DNA of 64,000 bases from Phalacrocorax aristotelis (GCF_949628215.1 NC_134276.1:68488233-68552232); one strand, 5' to 3'. Positions 47,201-59,800 are shown, numbered from the stretch's first letter. The notes: generated by a model from the sequence alone, not told the origin. Made by a program: numbers and translations.

Positions 47201-50200
47201 GAACTGACAACAGCTCCACTGATTTTGGCTACACTTACTAAATCTAAGCAGTGGCAAATCCTGGGTCCCCACAGGACCCTGATGAGGTTTTAAGGGAGCT
47301 GGTGGTATGAGGAGCCAGGGCAGGAGCAGTGGGAGCTGGGGAGAAGAAACCCTGGAGATAGGCAGTGTAGCTCCCCCATGCTACCCCTTGCTGAGCTGCT
47401 TTCAGCTCCTGGCTGCTGAAGAAGAGAAGGTCCCTCTACCCAGCTTGCTGGGGGAAGTATGGGTGCTAACAGACACCAGCAGAAGTCAGCAGCATGTGGA
47501 TGATGCTGGTGTGTGGGAAGAGCGGCACATTGCCTGTCAGGTGGTTAGGTGTAAGGATTCACCCAATGCCTTCAGAGGCAAGGAACAGGGAAGCAGAAGA
47601 GGAGGCCCTGGCACAGGGGAGCAGGAAGGGAAGGATGGAAGGAAGGGGGCTGTGGAGTGACTGGAGGCACATAAGGAGCCCTCACATGTGTGATGTGACT
47701 GGCCAGTGGAACGGATGAGGTGACAAGACTTCCTGGTTTGTCATGTACTTCAGGCTTGCTGAAAAATTGCCACTGACCCCTTTCTTCCTCTTCCCCTACT
47801 TGTTCACATCTGCAGCTTTAGATTCAAAGGTCAATAACATCTACTTCCCTCTCCCTTGGTGTTCAACCCCTCCCTGCACACAAGGGAAAGGCCTCACTGA
47901 GATAAGCAAAAGCCATAGTGCCTTGCCAAGGTGCCACAGAAACACAAAAGCTTCCAGACTAGTTTAAGCAATAGTCAAGTAATGACTTCCCAGCCCTGCC
48001 CGAGCACGATGTGTCACACACAGGGTGTCAAAACTTGCAAATGATTACAGCACAGCAGACATGCAAGCATTTACATCAATAGTGGCAAAACACTGTTATG
48101 TAGGGCTGACATGAGACACTGAAGCCTTAAAGGTATTTGTTTCAAAAACAGAAAGCAGGACCAGCTGGCCCATCAGTTGATTGTAACACTACATGATGAA
48201 GACTGTCCCTGCTTTTGTGAAGTAGGACAGCACAGGTGAGTTACAGTAGTCAAAGCAGATGACAGAGACTTGTTCCAGGGTTTCAGCTGCACGAGCACAT
48301 GCCTGTAGATATATATATAACCAGAAGTCTGTTCATTTGATCACTGTCAACAGCAAAACTACTCACTCAAATAATTCAAACCTTTTTTTTTTTTTTTTTT
48401 TAAATCCCATTGTTTGATGACCTTTAGGAAAAGCAGCTCCCCAGATTCTCTGAAATCTAGTTCATTCTGGAAGTTGACATGCTCAGCTGCACAGGGCCGC
48501 CTCTCAGAGAAGACACACAAGGGTTGCGCATCTTCCCCCAGTGACATTCCCATCTGGGATCAGTGTGAAGTGTTTCACCTTGATGTAAAACTTACCACAT
48601 TGATGGCAGCAAGGGGCAAAAAGCATTTGAAAATCATGTTCGCAGTACTTCCTCCCTTCAAACTGAAAATGGAATAAAATCTGAGCGTTAGAGAGATGAG
48701 GAACATGCCCTTAATATAAATGCTGTAACATACCAGTTTTTTTCCAGATGCAATTAGGTAGCAAAACATGAGGGGCTGCACAAAAAAAACAGACCATGTG
48801 CTAAATCCACCCACCTTAATTTGACTACTAGTTAGCATGTAGCATTAATAGCGCACCATTCCTCTAATACTGCTGACAGTGTAAGGCATCTTCTGTCACA
48901 CATTTAAACAGAATCACAGGTTGGAAGGGATGTCAGGGATCATCCAACCTTTCTAGGAAGAGCACAGTCTAGACAAGATGACCCAGCACCCTGTCCAGTC
49001 GACTCTTGAAAGTGTCCAGTTTACATCACAAGAGATGTCTGAATTTTGACAGACTGCAGAAACTCTGATGCAATTGAGTGAATTCTGGGTGGCAGGAAAT
49101 TAGCTAACGAAAACCTTTCCTGGGGGGAAGCATTTTCCCTGAACCCATTTGATCTCTTCCCCACTCTACATTTCCTGCAAGAATGACCCAGCATACCAGA
49201 GGAAGTCAGTACAGGGGGAGGAAGAACACCCAGGGACAAAAATCTTTGCAATTTAAGGAGCAATACAGCCAAAACATGAAGGGAAATAAGGCTTTTTCTT
49301 TGTGATGCTTATTTCATAGAATCATAGAATCATTTAGGTTGGAAAAGACCCTTAAGATCATTGAGTCCAAATGTTAAGGAACGAAGTTCATTACATCGAC
49401 CAGATGAAATAGGGAACTGATCTTAAGGGATTTGGATTTGGATCTGAATTTTCTCACAGCTTAGAGAAGTTCAGCTGCAGTTCAAGCTTGCATAGGAAAA
49501 AAAATTAAAGGAAAAAAAAGTTCTACAGCACTGCATTAGCAACTTAGCTGGAGAATATGTAAAAACATGCAGGCAAGTATGTCCTGAAATGCAGGGAAAT
49601 GTTTAGATACCTTCAGGCACATCTTTACTAGACACACATGCCAACTAGCATGTCAAAACCAGACAGACAATATTAGGTATGCTATGAAATGTTTGCATTT
49701 GAATGTCTCAGTTTGAAACACTGGAAAAGGGGAATAGCAGGAAATGCCACTCCTTCCTTTTTACTGGGTCTAAGACAAAACAAAGTGAATAGCACAAAAT
49801 ACTACCCACAAATTAAGTTTTGGTGCATGGACAGAAAATACAGCAATGTCCTTCAAGATTACTTGTTTTATACTATGAAATTCCACAGATCAAATCCAAT
49901 GTAAGTATAGTAATTACTTGTGCAATATACAGAGCCACTGGCAGGATGGGGATCTAATGAAACACTCTAGAAGTCACTAAATACTTGATATCAGAAACTA
50001 ATTCCTGTGCTCAACCTGAACTGCACCTACAAGGAACAGAAAGAAATGTGCTCTATCCAGACACTTCCAGAAGTCTCTGCTAGCAATTTATCAAGTGTTT
50101 TTTCCAGCGTAATACCCTACACAGATGACTTTTTTAATTGGAGATATTGGGTTTTTTGAAATTGAGATACAGAGGGCTATTACTGTCTCAAAGAGTAGTG

Positions 50201-53200
50201 GAAATCATTGGTTCGTTGAGAACTGTGCTTGCTTCCTGCTGGATAAAATCCTTTTTAAACTGAAAAAATCCAAAAGCTTCCTGTTTAGGGTAAACAGCTG
50301 GTCCAATGCATCCGTGGGTGCTGACGGAACTGGTGGATGAAATTGCTAATACACTGTCCTTCATATCTGAGAAGTCATGGCAGTCTGTTGAAGTTCCCAC
50401 TGAGTGGAAAAGGGGAAACATAACCCCCCTTTTTAAAAACGGAAAAAAGGAAGACCCAGGGAACTCCAGTCCAGTCAATCTCACCTCTGTCCCTGGCAAG
50501 ATCATGGAGCAGATCCTCCTGGAAACTATGCTAAGGCACATGGGAAATAAGGAGGTGATTGGTGACAGCCAACATGGCTTCACTAAGGGCAAATCGTGCC
50601 TGACAAACTTGGTATAGGTCTGTGCGCTGCTACCTGTTGTAAGACTCTGCAACTGCAGCTCTAGGCAACGTGGCTTCCATGCAGCGGAGTAAAAGCAGAC
50701 CAGAATTGCTACTACTTCACATCTGACAGCAAAGCGCGCGAGTTTGGAAATTCTGCTGGCATGTACTTGTGCTAATTTCTGTTTAGGTTGAGTGCGTAAG
50801 AAAAGATGCTAAACTGATGATGCAGGTGCTAACCTGATGATGCTGAGCAAACTGTAACGCAAATACACCCTAGCAGGTCCTAAATCCACAGTTCCCGTGC
50901 AACATTAGGCACACACATACACCCATATGCAACGAGGCCAACACTGGCTGGTTACAAATCCATATTACAATTTCTAACATAGGCTCAGGAGGACATCAGC
51001 AAAATTCCTGCTACGCTGTGCAGACTCCAAGCTGCGGATGGGCACTGCTATGGCATGGCACCACTTGTGCCTGCAAGTGGCTTGGCTCTGGTGCCAGACC
51101 ACGGTGAGCTGTGCTGATCTGTGTCCCTGCGGGCAGCCCAAAGACATGTCCCATGGCATTAGCCTGACCAGTTCAGCCTCCACCCGTGAAACACAGCGTG
51201 AAAACTTATCACAGCACTGTTTGATGACAAGTGTGATAAGCAGCTTAATGACTAACTGGAGGAACTCTGCAAGGCTTGCAATAGGCAGGGGACGAATATT
51301 TGACTTCCCAATTCCTAAGAGCTGGAAATAATTTCCAATAAACATTAACTTAGCTAAACCAGGCACAGAATAAACACAAACTCATGCTGGGCAACCAACA
51401 ATGCCTGCGTTTACTCATGGGGAACCTGCTCAGAAAAACACATTACCTGGCCACACCTCCAAACACATCCATCTCTCAGAGTGTGTTAAGCCAGTCAGAG
51501 GAAGATACCCTTTCTGGCCTGTCTTCTCCAGTCACTTTCTCTTGACAGCAATACAGATCATCTCAAGACTTCAGAGCCCTGTCAGACTGAGCACTGGCCA
51601 ACATAATCCCACCCTTTACCTGCTTAGGGCTGTCCCTCCCTCTCCCCCAAATGCTGTCAGCCAGTACGTTCCCATCTCTAGTACCGAGGTGCTGAATGAA
51701 AGAAGAGCAAGCTGTGCCCTTGCCCGCCCTTCTCCCTAAGCAGCACCACCAGGAAACCTATTGGAGTTTCCACAGCAGTCATCTCACAGGCCACTTGAAA
51801 GTGCTAAGTGAAAGTCTTTCTGGCAGCATGAGACATGTGTGGACACCCTAAAGGGTGCAGAGACAGAGGATACAGCCCTGCTGAAGATTTTGCAGCTGAA
51901 ACAGCCCCAAAGGCATGAGGACTGGGACAGCATGGATATGCACTGACCTCTCCACCTGCTAGAAGATGCCCAGGACAGGCCAGTATAGATGGGGGAGGAA
52001 GGCTGGCTAAGATTTATGAGCCATCATCTGAAAGCTGTTGGAGGGCTTAAACAGACCAAAAAGTACCTCTCTTCAACAGCAGCAGACAGACTTGCTGGCG
52101 CAGAAAGAAACTGCAAGACTTTGTGGTGGACACTAAAAGGGCTTTAGGCAGAGGGTGATGTGAAGTTCAAGCTACATACAAGCCTTCATGTATTCATTTA
52201 ATCCTCATCACAATTATTTTACCTCTGTAACAGCTGTGGCAAAAAGGGTCTCTTCTCAACTGAAACCTTACACCTTCTATGTAACATTTCTTAGGAACAA
52301 AGTCTCTACGCAGCCTGAAAAAAACCCTACCAACATTAACCAAAACATGTTTAGTACGTGGGGCTATTTGCATTCCCAGGACAATCTATCGACACTCACT
52401 TCTGACTCACTACCTTTAACAGGGAGCATCAGTTTGCAGCAAGAGTGCTCAAAGACCAACCATAATAAATACAAATGTTAGCAAGGTAGCAGTAGGAAGC
52501 AAAATGCCTACATCCAATACATTTAAACACCACCAGGATACTTGCCCCTGCCAAGGAGATTCAAGTACAGGCACCTCTGAGCAACAGAGAGGTTGTAATA
52601 TTCCTGGTTGAGGTGCAAAAGTACGACTTTCTTTCCACTGCGGTCCTTCTCCATCCCATAGGATATACAAGGTGCCTAATGCAGGATTTATCAAACCTTT
52701 ATCTTTAACAAAGGACCATTCAACTTTCTGAAAGGGGTCCCTGGAATGTCTCACTGTTTACTGGGTCAGAAAAATGATGAATAAAGTACTCATAATTTAG
52801 AGAAAACACATTTTATTGTTTTAAGACAATTTTATTAACACAATTAAAATATTTTTGTCTTAAAACATTCGTATCACTTTACGCTTGCCTTAACATGTCA
52901 GGTCTTAACATGTCAGGATGGACTCGCTTACCATGCCTGCAAGCAGGCAGCAGCTCAGTACATATTAACAATTGTAATGCAATGTGTAAGTATCTAGGGG
53001 GTGTTTTGTTTTGTTTTTATTTAATTGCTACTGCCTTGCAGCTCACCTTTTGATGTCTTATGGAACACAATTTGTGCAACACTATCCCTACAGCACTGAA
53101 AAGTCTTTTGATCCTCAAACAAGGCGGGAGAAAGCAAACCCCAGGAATCCCCTTTGCCAGTCTCTTTTCCAGTCCACACTCTCCCTCAGCCTCTCCACGT

Positions 53201-56200
53201 CACCACATAATGTGGCTCTGTAAAATTAGAAGTACTACTGTGGAAGTCAAACTGTTGAGCTCTTGCCATGAGGATGGCACACTGTATGTGAGAGCACAGC
53301 ATTGTGCTTTTAACACACTGCTGGCCTACCTTTTCAGATCGCAGTATGACATAAATCCTGTAACCGCTACTCTAAGTTGGACTACAAGCTACTTGAGCAG
53401 GACCTTATTGCTCAGACAGCAATTCCCTGTCTCACATCATTTACCCTTCCTTATACCAATCAGTTCATATTTTATGAATTAGTCTAAGGCTTTCCCTAAA
53501 GTCACTTTGTGCTTGAGATAGCTGAGCCACATCCTGAATCCCCATGATAGGGGAAGGCAAAAGAAAATGACACCGATATCAAAATACCCATCTGAGCTGA
53601 GGGCAATCTACCTGGAGGTGAGAAATGTGAGTGAAAGTGGCTTTTAACCCTTGAAAGCATGTGAGAACTGCTAATTTTGAATGCTCCGGTTTGTTAAACC
53701 TAGAGTTGACCCTACATCGGCCCCATCTGGTTTGGGCTTTCCACACACCCTGATCTAAGCATGCTGACTTACAGGTCACCTCTACAAGCAGCTTTTCACA
53801 TGCAGTGCTGGCCTCACTCAACTCAGCAATAAACCTCCTACGGACCACAGGATACTGGGGATTCCTTCTATATGAACGCTCTCATGCTTTCTCTGTATTT
53901 CTGGTATGACGTCTAGATTGTCTTCACAGATTTCAGGAGAAAAAGTCTGTGCTGAGAGATGAATCTCCAGCAGTTCTTTTGTCAGCTGTGATAACATGAG
54001 CCTACACATTTAAATTAGGTTATACACACTGATGTCCTCCAAACTGGCACAGAAACATTTCTGCTTTCTTCTCCCTCTATTGGGCATATCCTTTTGGAGC
54101 CCCATTCTTGCCACGGAGCTTTCTAAGCTATTGATCTGCCCGTAGTTACTTCTGGTATGGGAATGAAGGCAGAAGGCAAAGGTCAGGGGCGAGAGGGGCA
54201 CTCTGCACCGCCTACCTCGTAGAAGAGCCCTTCGGGGAACTGCTGAAAGCACTGGGCGCAGACGAAGCACTGCTCGTGGTACAGCTCACCGTTGCTGTTG
54301 ACAATTTTCTCGGCAGGGGCAAAGCCACCTCTGCAGCGCTCACAGATGGCATTTGCAAGCGCGTTCGCCATGTTGCTGTCATAAAAGAAAAGAAAGAAAA
54401 TTAGCCCAAATAGGCAACAGCACTGCATGTAGGTCTCTTTTTTCCCCCAAAGCCAACTTCATCAGCTCAATGTTAGGCTGCTCCACACAAGATTTTTAAT
54501 GGACTTAATGACTTGTGGCAACCCCTCGGAAATAAAACTCCCATTTCCCCCGCTCCCAAACTCTTTAGAAACAAAAACCCCACGACGCACTCTAATAACT
54601 ATTAATTAAAAAAACCAAACCAAAATGTTGTTAATATAGCTACATTTACAGGCTTTTTATGATAAGAAAAGGCAGGTAATTCAAAGAAATACTGTAAAAA
54701 TTATGAAATGCATTAGAATTACAGGAAAAAAAGGGGCAAATATTAACAATAATTGAGGACTGGCATCCCATAGGAAACTATAAATTATAAATCTGAAATA
54801 ATTCCCAATTCTAGAATACATGTAACAACATTGGTTCAAAAGATCTAAATAAGCAATGTGAAACTGTACTGTATCTAGTCTGGCAGATATTACTGAAAAC
54901 CAGAGCAGGTAAACAATTATTCCTTATATAAGCTTTGCATAGCTTGAAGTAATTTTACAAATTTAGTTTGAAGCCATGGGATTTTTAGTTGGTTTGTTAG
55001 GGTTCATCTCAGGGAGGCCACCCCACGGCGTGGCGGTGTTGGTCCAGGGCCAAGGAGGAGGGTGGGAATGCTCTGGCTGCCCCAATGCGTCCCACAGACA
55101 GACCAACACAAGCTGGCAACCCCATGCCAGGAATGCAAAAATTATTCAAACTGCAACCTTGGCTGCTTCTCAAAGGCACATGACCATAAAATGACAGCAC
55201 AGTAGCTGCAAAATATCAGAGGAATTAGCTACTTCACTAGGATTGCGTCCACATCTGCAGAAGACAGTATAGCTGTGTTTAAGTTAATTAAGGCTCCTGT
55301 GCTAGAAAAAGGCTCACTTGATTTTCCCTTCGCAAGCATTTTCTTACTCGTATCTAGACTGTCAAAGCTAAGCCTTCCAGGATCACCTCTCTGCCCTGAC
55401 CCCATTTGATAGCAGAGAGCAAGTACAGGGCAATGGTCTAGTTTCATTACAATCTGACCACAGCTGACAAAACTACTGACTCAAACATCTATCCAGAAGC
55501 TTATTAAAAAACTGACATTATTTTAAACACCCATGCACGCATGCACACATTTTGATACAGATATCACGCTGCGCCTGTAAGCACAGAGCCCTTAGTCCTC
55601 TGTGAGATGCCAAGCCTTTCCTTCCAAGGGGATAAGGCCTCTTGGCTCCCTCACCAGGTTCAACATGAACTGGATTCATTCCTTGCACAGCATCTGAGGA
55701 AGCAAGCAAACATCGAGCACGTGGTTCAGAAAGGAATGTGCTTTATCTGTTTCTTATGCTGTCTCACAGAAGAGCCCTATGCAAGGTCACACCTGATCCG
55801 TTATTATTAGGTGGCTTTTTTTTTCCCTCTCTCTATAGATCTTTGCAGAAGAGGAAAACAGTAACTGCTACCCAAATATTCACCACCCTCTCAGTGAAAC
55901 GAGTGGGCAAGTTTCACAAGGATATCAGATGGAGAATGGTGTATCCCACACTATTCCATACATAACAGACAAGCCTACAAATGAACTGCAGTGATTATAT
56001 GTATACACTGTGGTTAACTGTAAAGCTTGTTGATGGCCTCCATGGATTGCTTTTTGTGGTGGAAAACCTCGGTAACTTCACCTGTCCTCCTTATCAATCT
56101 AAATGAAAGATGATCACAGCAGAAACTGGGATGTTCATCATCACCTCAACAGTTCTTGAGCACTAAGGATGTTAAACTTAAGAAACTATTTAATGTTAAG

Positions 56201-56852
56201 TGCTGTCATACACAAAGTATAATCCAAGCAAAAGCATGAAACAAAGTTCAGAAACAAATGAACGCATAAAGCTTTCCTCCTTATTATGCAAAAGTACTTC
56301 ACTGTGATTTGAAACACACCATATAGGTAAATCCAGAGACGTACATAATACTTCTGCATTAGTGAAGCAGTTTATCTGTTTGCCCGAAATAACAGGCAAA
56401 CAACCTGAAGTCAGAGAGACTATTTGACAAATTCCAACCATGTTTCAACTGAATAAAAAATTCTGATGCACTTAATGATGAAGTTTAAAGCAACAGCTCA
56501 AATTTTAGTTGTCGATTACAACTGGCAATGAATCAAGCAGAACCGTGGCAAAGGCTGCGTTACAGAACAGCTTGCACAGCCTGTCCAGGGCTCAGATAAT
56601 AAAATAGAAATGTACAATATGCCAATAATGTCACGTAGTTAAACCCCGAAGCCAAAAAGAATAAACTTACAATCTTGCATAAAAGTCACAAAACTCTTTG
56701 TAGAGTTTTATGTCACTGTGTCTACGTTGCAATTTTGACACCGGTTTCTCGCCTTCGTTTCCTGCAGAGTTGTGAGCATCAGGAGCGACCTTGTGTACAA
56801 CCTCTTCATCCTCAGGGATGGGGTAAGGGTGAGCTCTGCGCTGGAAGTCCAT
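38121..56852 (-). CDS. LIMS1: LIMS1 (PINCH-1), whole coding span
   Basis: Adaptor made almost entirely of five LIM domains. LIM1 binds integrin-linked kinase, and the ILK-PINCH-parvin complex links integrins to actin at focal adhesions. Ten coding exons join in frame to 1,164 nt, 387 aa, the size of the long human isoform. Starting instead at the exon 2 ATG (54,371) gives 325 aa, the size of the common human form. All five LIM modules keep their Cys/His ligands as far as I can read. A second terminal exon at 38,642-38,789 would give 398 aa. Lies tandem and upstream of RANBP2, as in human. Confidence 0.97.
38642..38789 (-). CDS. LIMS1: LIMS1 alternative terminal exon with polybasic tail
   Basis: [20 protein letters not shown]-type frame after a CTAAAG acceptor, completing LIM5, then [20 protein letters not shown] and QKKKKPVCL with TAA at 44-42 of that 38,6xx row. 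It is clearly a duplicate of the standard last exon: same phase, same KFVE-D-KPVCK-CYEK core. The lysine/arginine-rich tail differs from ...LAETLGRK. Used instead of, not with, the next exon. No AATAAA follows its stop before the downstream exon. Confidence 0.85.
39040..39115 (-). CDS. LIMS1: LIMS1 exon 9, LIM5 core
   Basis: [20 protein letters not shown] then TKLTLK. Ends in phase 2 (AA before GTAAGT); both downstream terminal exons begin with G to complete Lys. Confidence 0.95.
41380..41428 (-). CDS. LIMS1: LIMS1 exon 8, start of LIM5
   Basis: [16 protein letters not shown], with the first Cys pair of LIM5. Only 49 nt. Acceptor TCTTCAG, donor GTAAGC, phase 1. Confidence 0.95.
42848..42940 (-). 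CDS. LIMS1: LIMS1 exon 7, rest of LIM4
   Basis: [20 protein letters not shown] then [11 protein letters not shown]. 93 nt, phase 0 at both ends. Acceptor TTTGTAG, donor GTGAGG. Confidence 0.96.
43730..43880 (-). CDS. LIMS1: LIMS1 exon 6, end of LIM3 and start of LIM4
   Basis: [20 protein letters not shown] then [20 protein letters not shown] and GKQWHVE. Matches human residue for residue in the parts I can recall. Donor GTAAAC, ends in phase 0. Confidence 0.97.
45059..45208 (-). CDS. LIMS1: LIMS1 exon 5, end of LIM2 and first part of LIM3
   Basis: [20 protein letters not shown] then [20 protein letters not shown] and [11 protein letters not shown]. Identical or nearly so to human. Donor GTAACT, phase 2. 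Confidence 0.96.
46071..46191 (-). CDS. LIMS1: LIMS1 exon 4, LIM2
   Basis: [20 protein letters not shown] then [20 protein letters not shown]. Most of LIM2 with the WHPECFRC zinc ligands. Donor GTAGAT, phase 2. Confidence 0.96.
48596..48662 (-). CDS. LIMS1: LIMS1 exon 3
   Basis: [20 protein letters not shown] then QC: end of LIM1, including its last Cys/Asp ligands, and the first Cys pair of LIM2. 67 nt, ends in phase 1 at GTAAGT. Confidence 0.95.
48909..49020 (-). mobile_element. CR1 3' tail fragment, minus strand
   Basis: Plus strand reads AGAATCACAGGTTGGAAGGG, then GGGATCATCCAACCTTTCTA and CCCTGTCCAGTCGACTCTTG, the reverse complement of a CR1 3' end. About 110 bp. Confidence 0.85.
49315..49372 (-). 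mobile_element. CR1 terminal fragment, minus strand
   Basis: Plus strand has the tandem CATAGAATCATAGAATCAT that caps CR1 3' ends, then GGTTGGAAAAGACCCTTAAG and ATCATTGAGTCCAA. About 58 bp; only the extreme 3' end was copied or kept. Confidence 0.88.
50270..50618 (+). mobile_element. CR1 LINE internal fragment (reverse transcriptase region), plus strand
   Basis: Frame at 50,306-50,617 encodes typical CR1 ORF2 text: [51 protein letters not shown] and [17 protein letters not shown]. It is a fragment of the RT domain upstream of the catalytic Asp motif and is not intact. The usual CR1 3' tail is missing; homology stops abruptly near 50,618. Confidence 0.88.
54216..54375 (-). CDS. LIMS1: LIMS1 exon 2, LIM1 first half and short-isoform start
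   Basis: [20 protein letters not shown] and [23 protein letters not shown] at 54,371 sits four bases inside the exon in a strong context (CAACATGGCG), so the same exon serves both as internal exon and as the start of the 325-aa form. Donor GTAGGC, phase 0. Confidence 0.96.
54376..56670 (-). other. LIMS1: LIMS1 intron 1
   Basis: 2.3 kb, AT-rich, no transposon recognised. The 325-aa form needs an untranslated first exon or promoter, which may be here or further upstream; I could not identify it. Confidence 0.6.
56671..56852 (-). CDS. LIMS1: LIMS1 exon 1, long-isoform N-terminus
   Basis: Residues 1-61 of the 387-aa form, [19 protein letters not shown] to [19 protein letters not shown]. It matches the human long-isoform block [20 protein letters not shown]. 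It ends TT before GTAAGT and joins CAAC-ATG in exon 2, giving ...ARFNMANAL. An AT run (GTATATATAC) lies 25-35 nt upstream of the ATG. Confidence 0.9.
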
Positions 56853-59800
56853 CTCTCTCTAATTGCTTTGCTGGGTGTATATATACTACACTTATACTGC
56901 AAAGAAGCTATAGGCAAAGTCTGCAAAACAATATGCTGGACTTCCCCTTGTTCCCAGCAAAGTGATTTACTTTCACAGCTCCGTGTCGTGCAGCCGGAGC
57001 TGCTCAGTGCCCTGCTAGAGCTTCAAGTTAAAAGTTCAGCAGCAGGGCGGTGAGTCCGTCACGCTGTGATTTACTGGTGCTGGCTGCCAGCAGAGGAGCA
57101 CGTTCCCCTGCCAGGCCCTCATGCAAACTCAGATGCTGGAAAGGGGCTTCGCTGCCGGCTGCTGACAGAAGCCGTGCAGGAGAGCTGTGCTACGGGTAAC
57201 CTATGTGAGCGAACATGTTCACCACCAAACTTGTCCACAGCTACTTTCTGTTGAGGGGGGTGGAGGCGGATTCCAACAATATTTTACCATGGGCAAACCA
57301 GGAGTGGAAAGCGCAAAGAGAAAATTTCTGTCATTAGGTAAATATTGCTGTAATGTTACTGTATATTAATTACATTGTAAAAATGGCCTTTAATGTTCCA
57401 CTGGTGTCTTCTCAGTCATATACACTGAATTTATCTATAGGCATCTTTCTTCTTGCCAGCACTTCAGAGAAGGGGTAGGTACAGATGGATAGTTCGGTTT
57501 CTGTTTGCTTCACAGGTCATTAACCAAACTGCCAGGCATGCTATAATGAGCAATATACGACAGAGGAAAAACGAAGCTTGATTTCCAGTGATGTGCTGCG
57601 TTTAGAACAATTATCTAACGTAAGAAAACTTCATAGGTTTGAATGCTGAAGTAATTTACTGTGGATATTAGGGAACTGAGAGAGCAAGACCAGGAAGAAA
57701 GAATAAAAATTAATCACTCCTTCACCACAGAATGCCCTCCTAATGTTGCAGTTATTTCATGGTTATATTCTATTTAAAAACCCTGTTGTGCACTACTTAC
57801 TAAGGAAGACAAGGATGATTAGCTGCAGATCTGCAGTTAATAATTACACCCCTGCAAGCTCTCCCTGCTTGAAGTACAGTGCTCGTGGCAGACGTGGGAT
57901 ACTCGGCTTCCAGCAACTTGTAACTGCAGACAAAGCAGGGGTTTGGGAGGCTGTCCTGAGTAACTGTCTCTTGAGCTGAGCTGACTCAGCCTTGTTAGCA
58001 ATCAATTGAACTGCACAACCGCATGCACTTTGTGCTCATGATACACAGCGTCTAGGTATCTGAAGAATCTCCTAGTCTGTGAGGGGGCATGAGAAAGCAG
58101 AGGACAGGAAGGAGACAAACAGGGAATAAGTAGAGAAATTAGGACTAGAAGATGACAAAGGATACGACAGAAAGTCCAGTCAAGGCTACTACTTAATACA
58201 CCGCCTTCACCTTCCTAGGACCTACTGCAGAGGGTCTGGTTTATGATGGTTTGGGGCTGTATCTCTCACCACTAGTTGGGACAGCTTGCTTGGTAAGTGT
58301 ACAGCAGTGCACACACCACTCTCCACGCAGGCCTGAGCTTGCACATAGCTGTCTTCCCACAGCCTGGCCAACACCGTGCTACGCTTCTGCTGCTGCCAAA
58401 TTTGTGGGATGGATTTGGTCAGGCATCTTTCCCTCGCCTCCCCTCAGCAGGAAGCAACCTCTAGGCAAGCTATTCCTCTGAGCCACAAGACATCACGGTA
58501 GGTGGGACCCAGGCAGCATGACCGTACTTATTTACCCATCCATAGCTGTGATTATCCATCTTGCACCAGAGCTACTGGAAGCCACAAGCTGTGGCAGGCT
58601 AAGGAGGCTGCACCCTCACCACTTACATGTCTTGGCTGGAGCTCAAGCCCTATTTCTACATGTGATGGAGAAAGTTCCAGATCAAGCAATGCTCAGGTAG
58701 TAGCCCTAGGCCCCTATGAACTTGCCAGAGCACTGTTGCAGGAAACAACACTGGAAGAAAACACTTCTGCATCCGCTGGAGTACCAGTGATGAAAACGAG
58801 CACTCTTTGGCAATGGAGATGTAGGCACAGTGATGCCAGCTCTTCTCCACGCTGCTCCCCAACTTTTCCTGCACAGATCAATGCTGAGCTTTTGTGGGTA
58901 TAAAGAACTCCAGGGAGACTGACTGCAAGGGACTAACCATGCTGATTCATCCAGGATTAGTGCAAGTGCAGCAAGCCATTAAGAAACAGCAAGCCAGTCT
59001 GTCTCTTCCCCTTATCACTCAATTTTTTTCTTCTATTTTGTCCCAGATCGCAGGCAATTCTCCTGGGAGGCTGCTGCTGTGATTCAGACAGCCCTGAAGA
59101 GGTTCTTTCTTCTGGTGGAATACCTCAGCCTTTGCAGTAACCTGAAATCCACACGCTACCAAGGTGGCTGGAAGCCACTTCTGCTGCCTTGCATCTTCTG
59201 CGGCCAACAGGAAAATATTGGCTTGCTTCTTCGGCGTGCTACTGCTCAGTCTTCTGCTTGGCTGTAGCAAAGCAAGTAGTACAGCAAGTCAGTGCAATAA
59301 GATATTAATCCAAAAGCCTGTTTTAATCTTCCTAGCTTTTTTCAAGAAGCAGTCCTACAAGGTAATACGACTCCATATGTGCAATAAGTAGAAGCTGCCT
59401 GGTTCTGAAGGCCTATTGCCATTGCTGCTGGTGGCATTAGTCCCAGTTTGTTTTCCATTAAGCAAGAAAGAAGCTTGCCAGGAGTTTAAAAAGGGCCTTT
59501 CTGCTACTGAAGCAAAACATAGTTTCTACTGTGAAGTTTTGGTAGTCTACAAATCCAGAGCAGCTGGCCATCTTTTTCTTTTCTGTCATTTTGCTGGAGG
59601 CGTGCTGCCAAGATCTGAAATACGCTGTTAAAAATACATGGCATTTTCAATAGGGAATTCTAGGTCACTCTGAGGTGAAGCCATCCACAGGGAGCGAGAA
59701 GTGTGTAGGGGGTTGTTGATTTGCAGCAGCGGCTTCCCAAGGGCATTCCCTGGGATCTGGGACAAGACCTACCAGCCTGCTGTTAACGAAACAGCGATAA

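Larger units (their letters stand above)
38790..48595 (-). other. LIMS1: LIMS1 introns 3-9
   Basis: Intron 9 (to the alternative terminal exon), 8 (39,116-41,379), 7 (41,429-42,847), 6 (42,941-43,729), 5 (43,881-45,058), 4 (45,209-46,070) and 3 (46,192-48,595). Mostly unique AT-rich sequence with A/C-rich tracts near 40,681-40,746 and 46,697-46,735 and a T run at 48,383-48,401. The stretch 47,280-47,720 is purine/GC-richer but I could not assign it. No transposon recognised. Confidence 0.55.
48663..54215 (-). other. LIMS1: LIMS1 intron 2 (5.5 kb)
   Basis: Contains three CR1-derived pieces (about 48,909-49,020; 49,315-49,372; 50,270-50,618), listed separately. The remainder is unique sequence without recognised exons. 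Confidence 0.65.

Noticed and set aside
47307-47660. 117-codon frame in a purine-rich stretch of LIMS1 intron 3
   Set aside because: Low-complexity composition, no splice signals of the right phase noted, and no recognised family.
50188-50652. 154-codon minus-strand frame
   Set aside because: It is the antisense of the CR1 reverse-transcriptase fragment.
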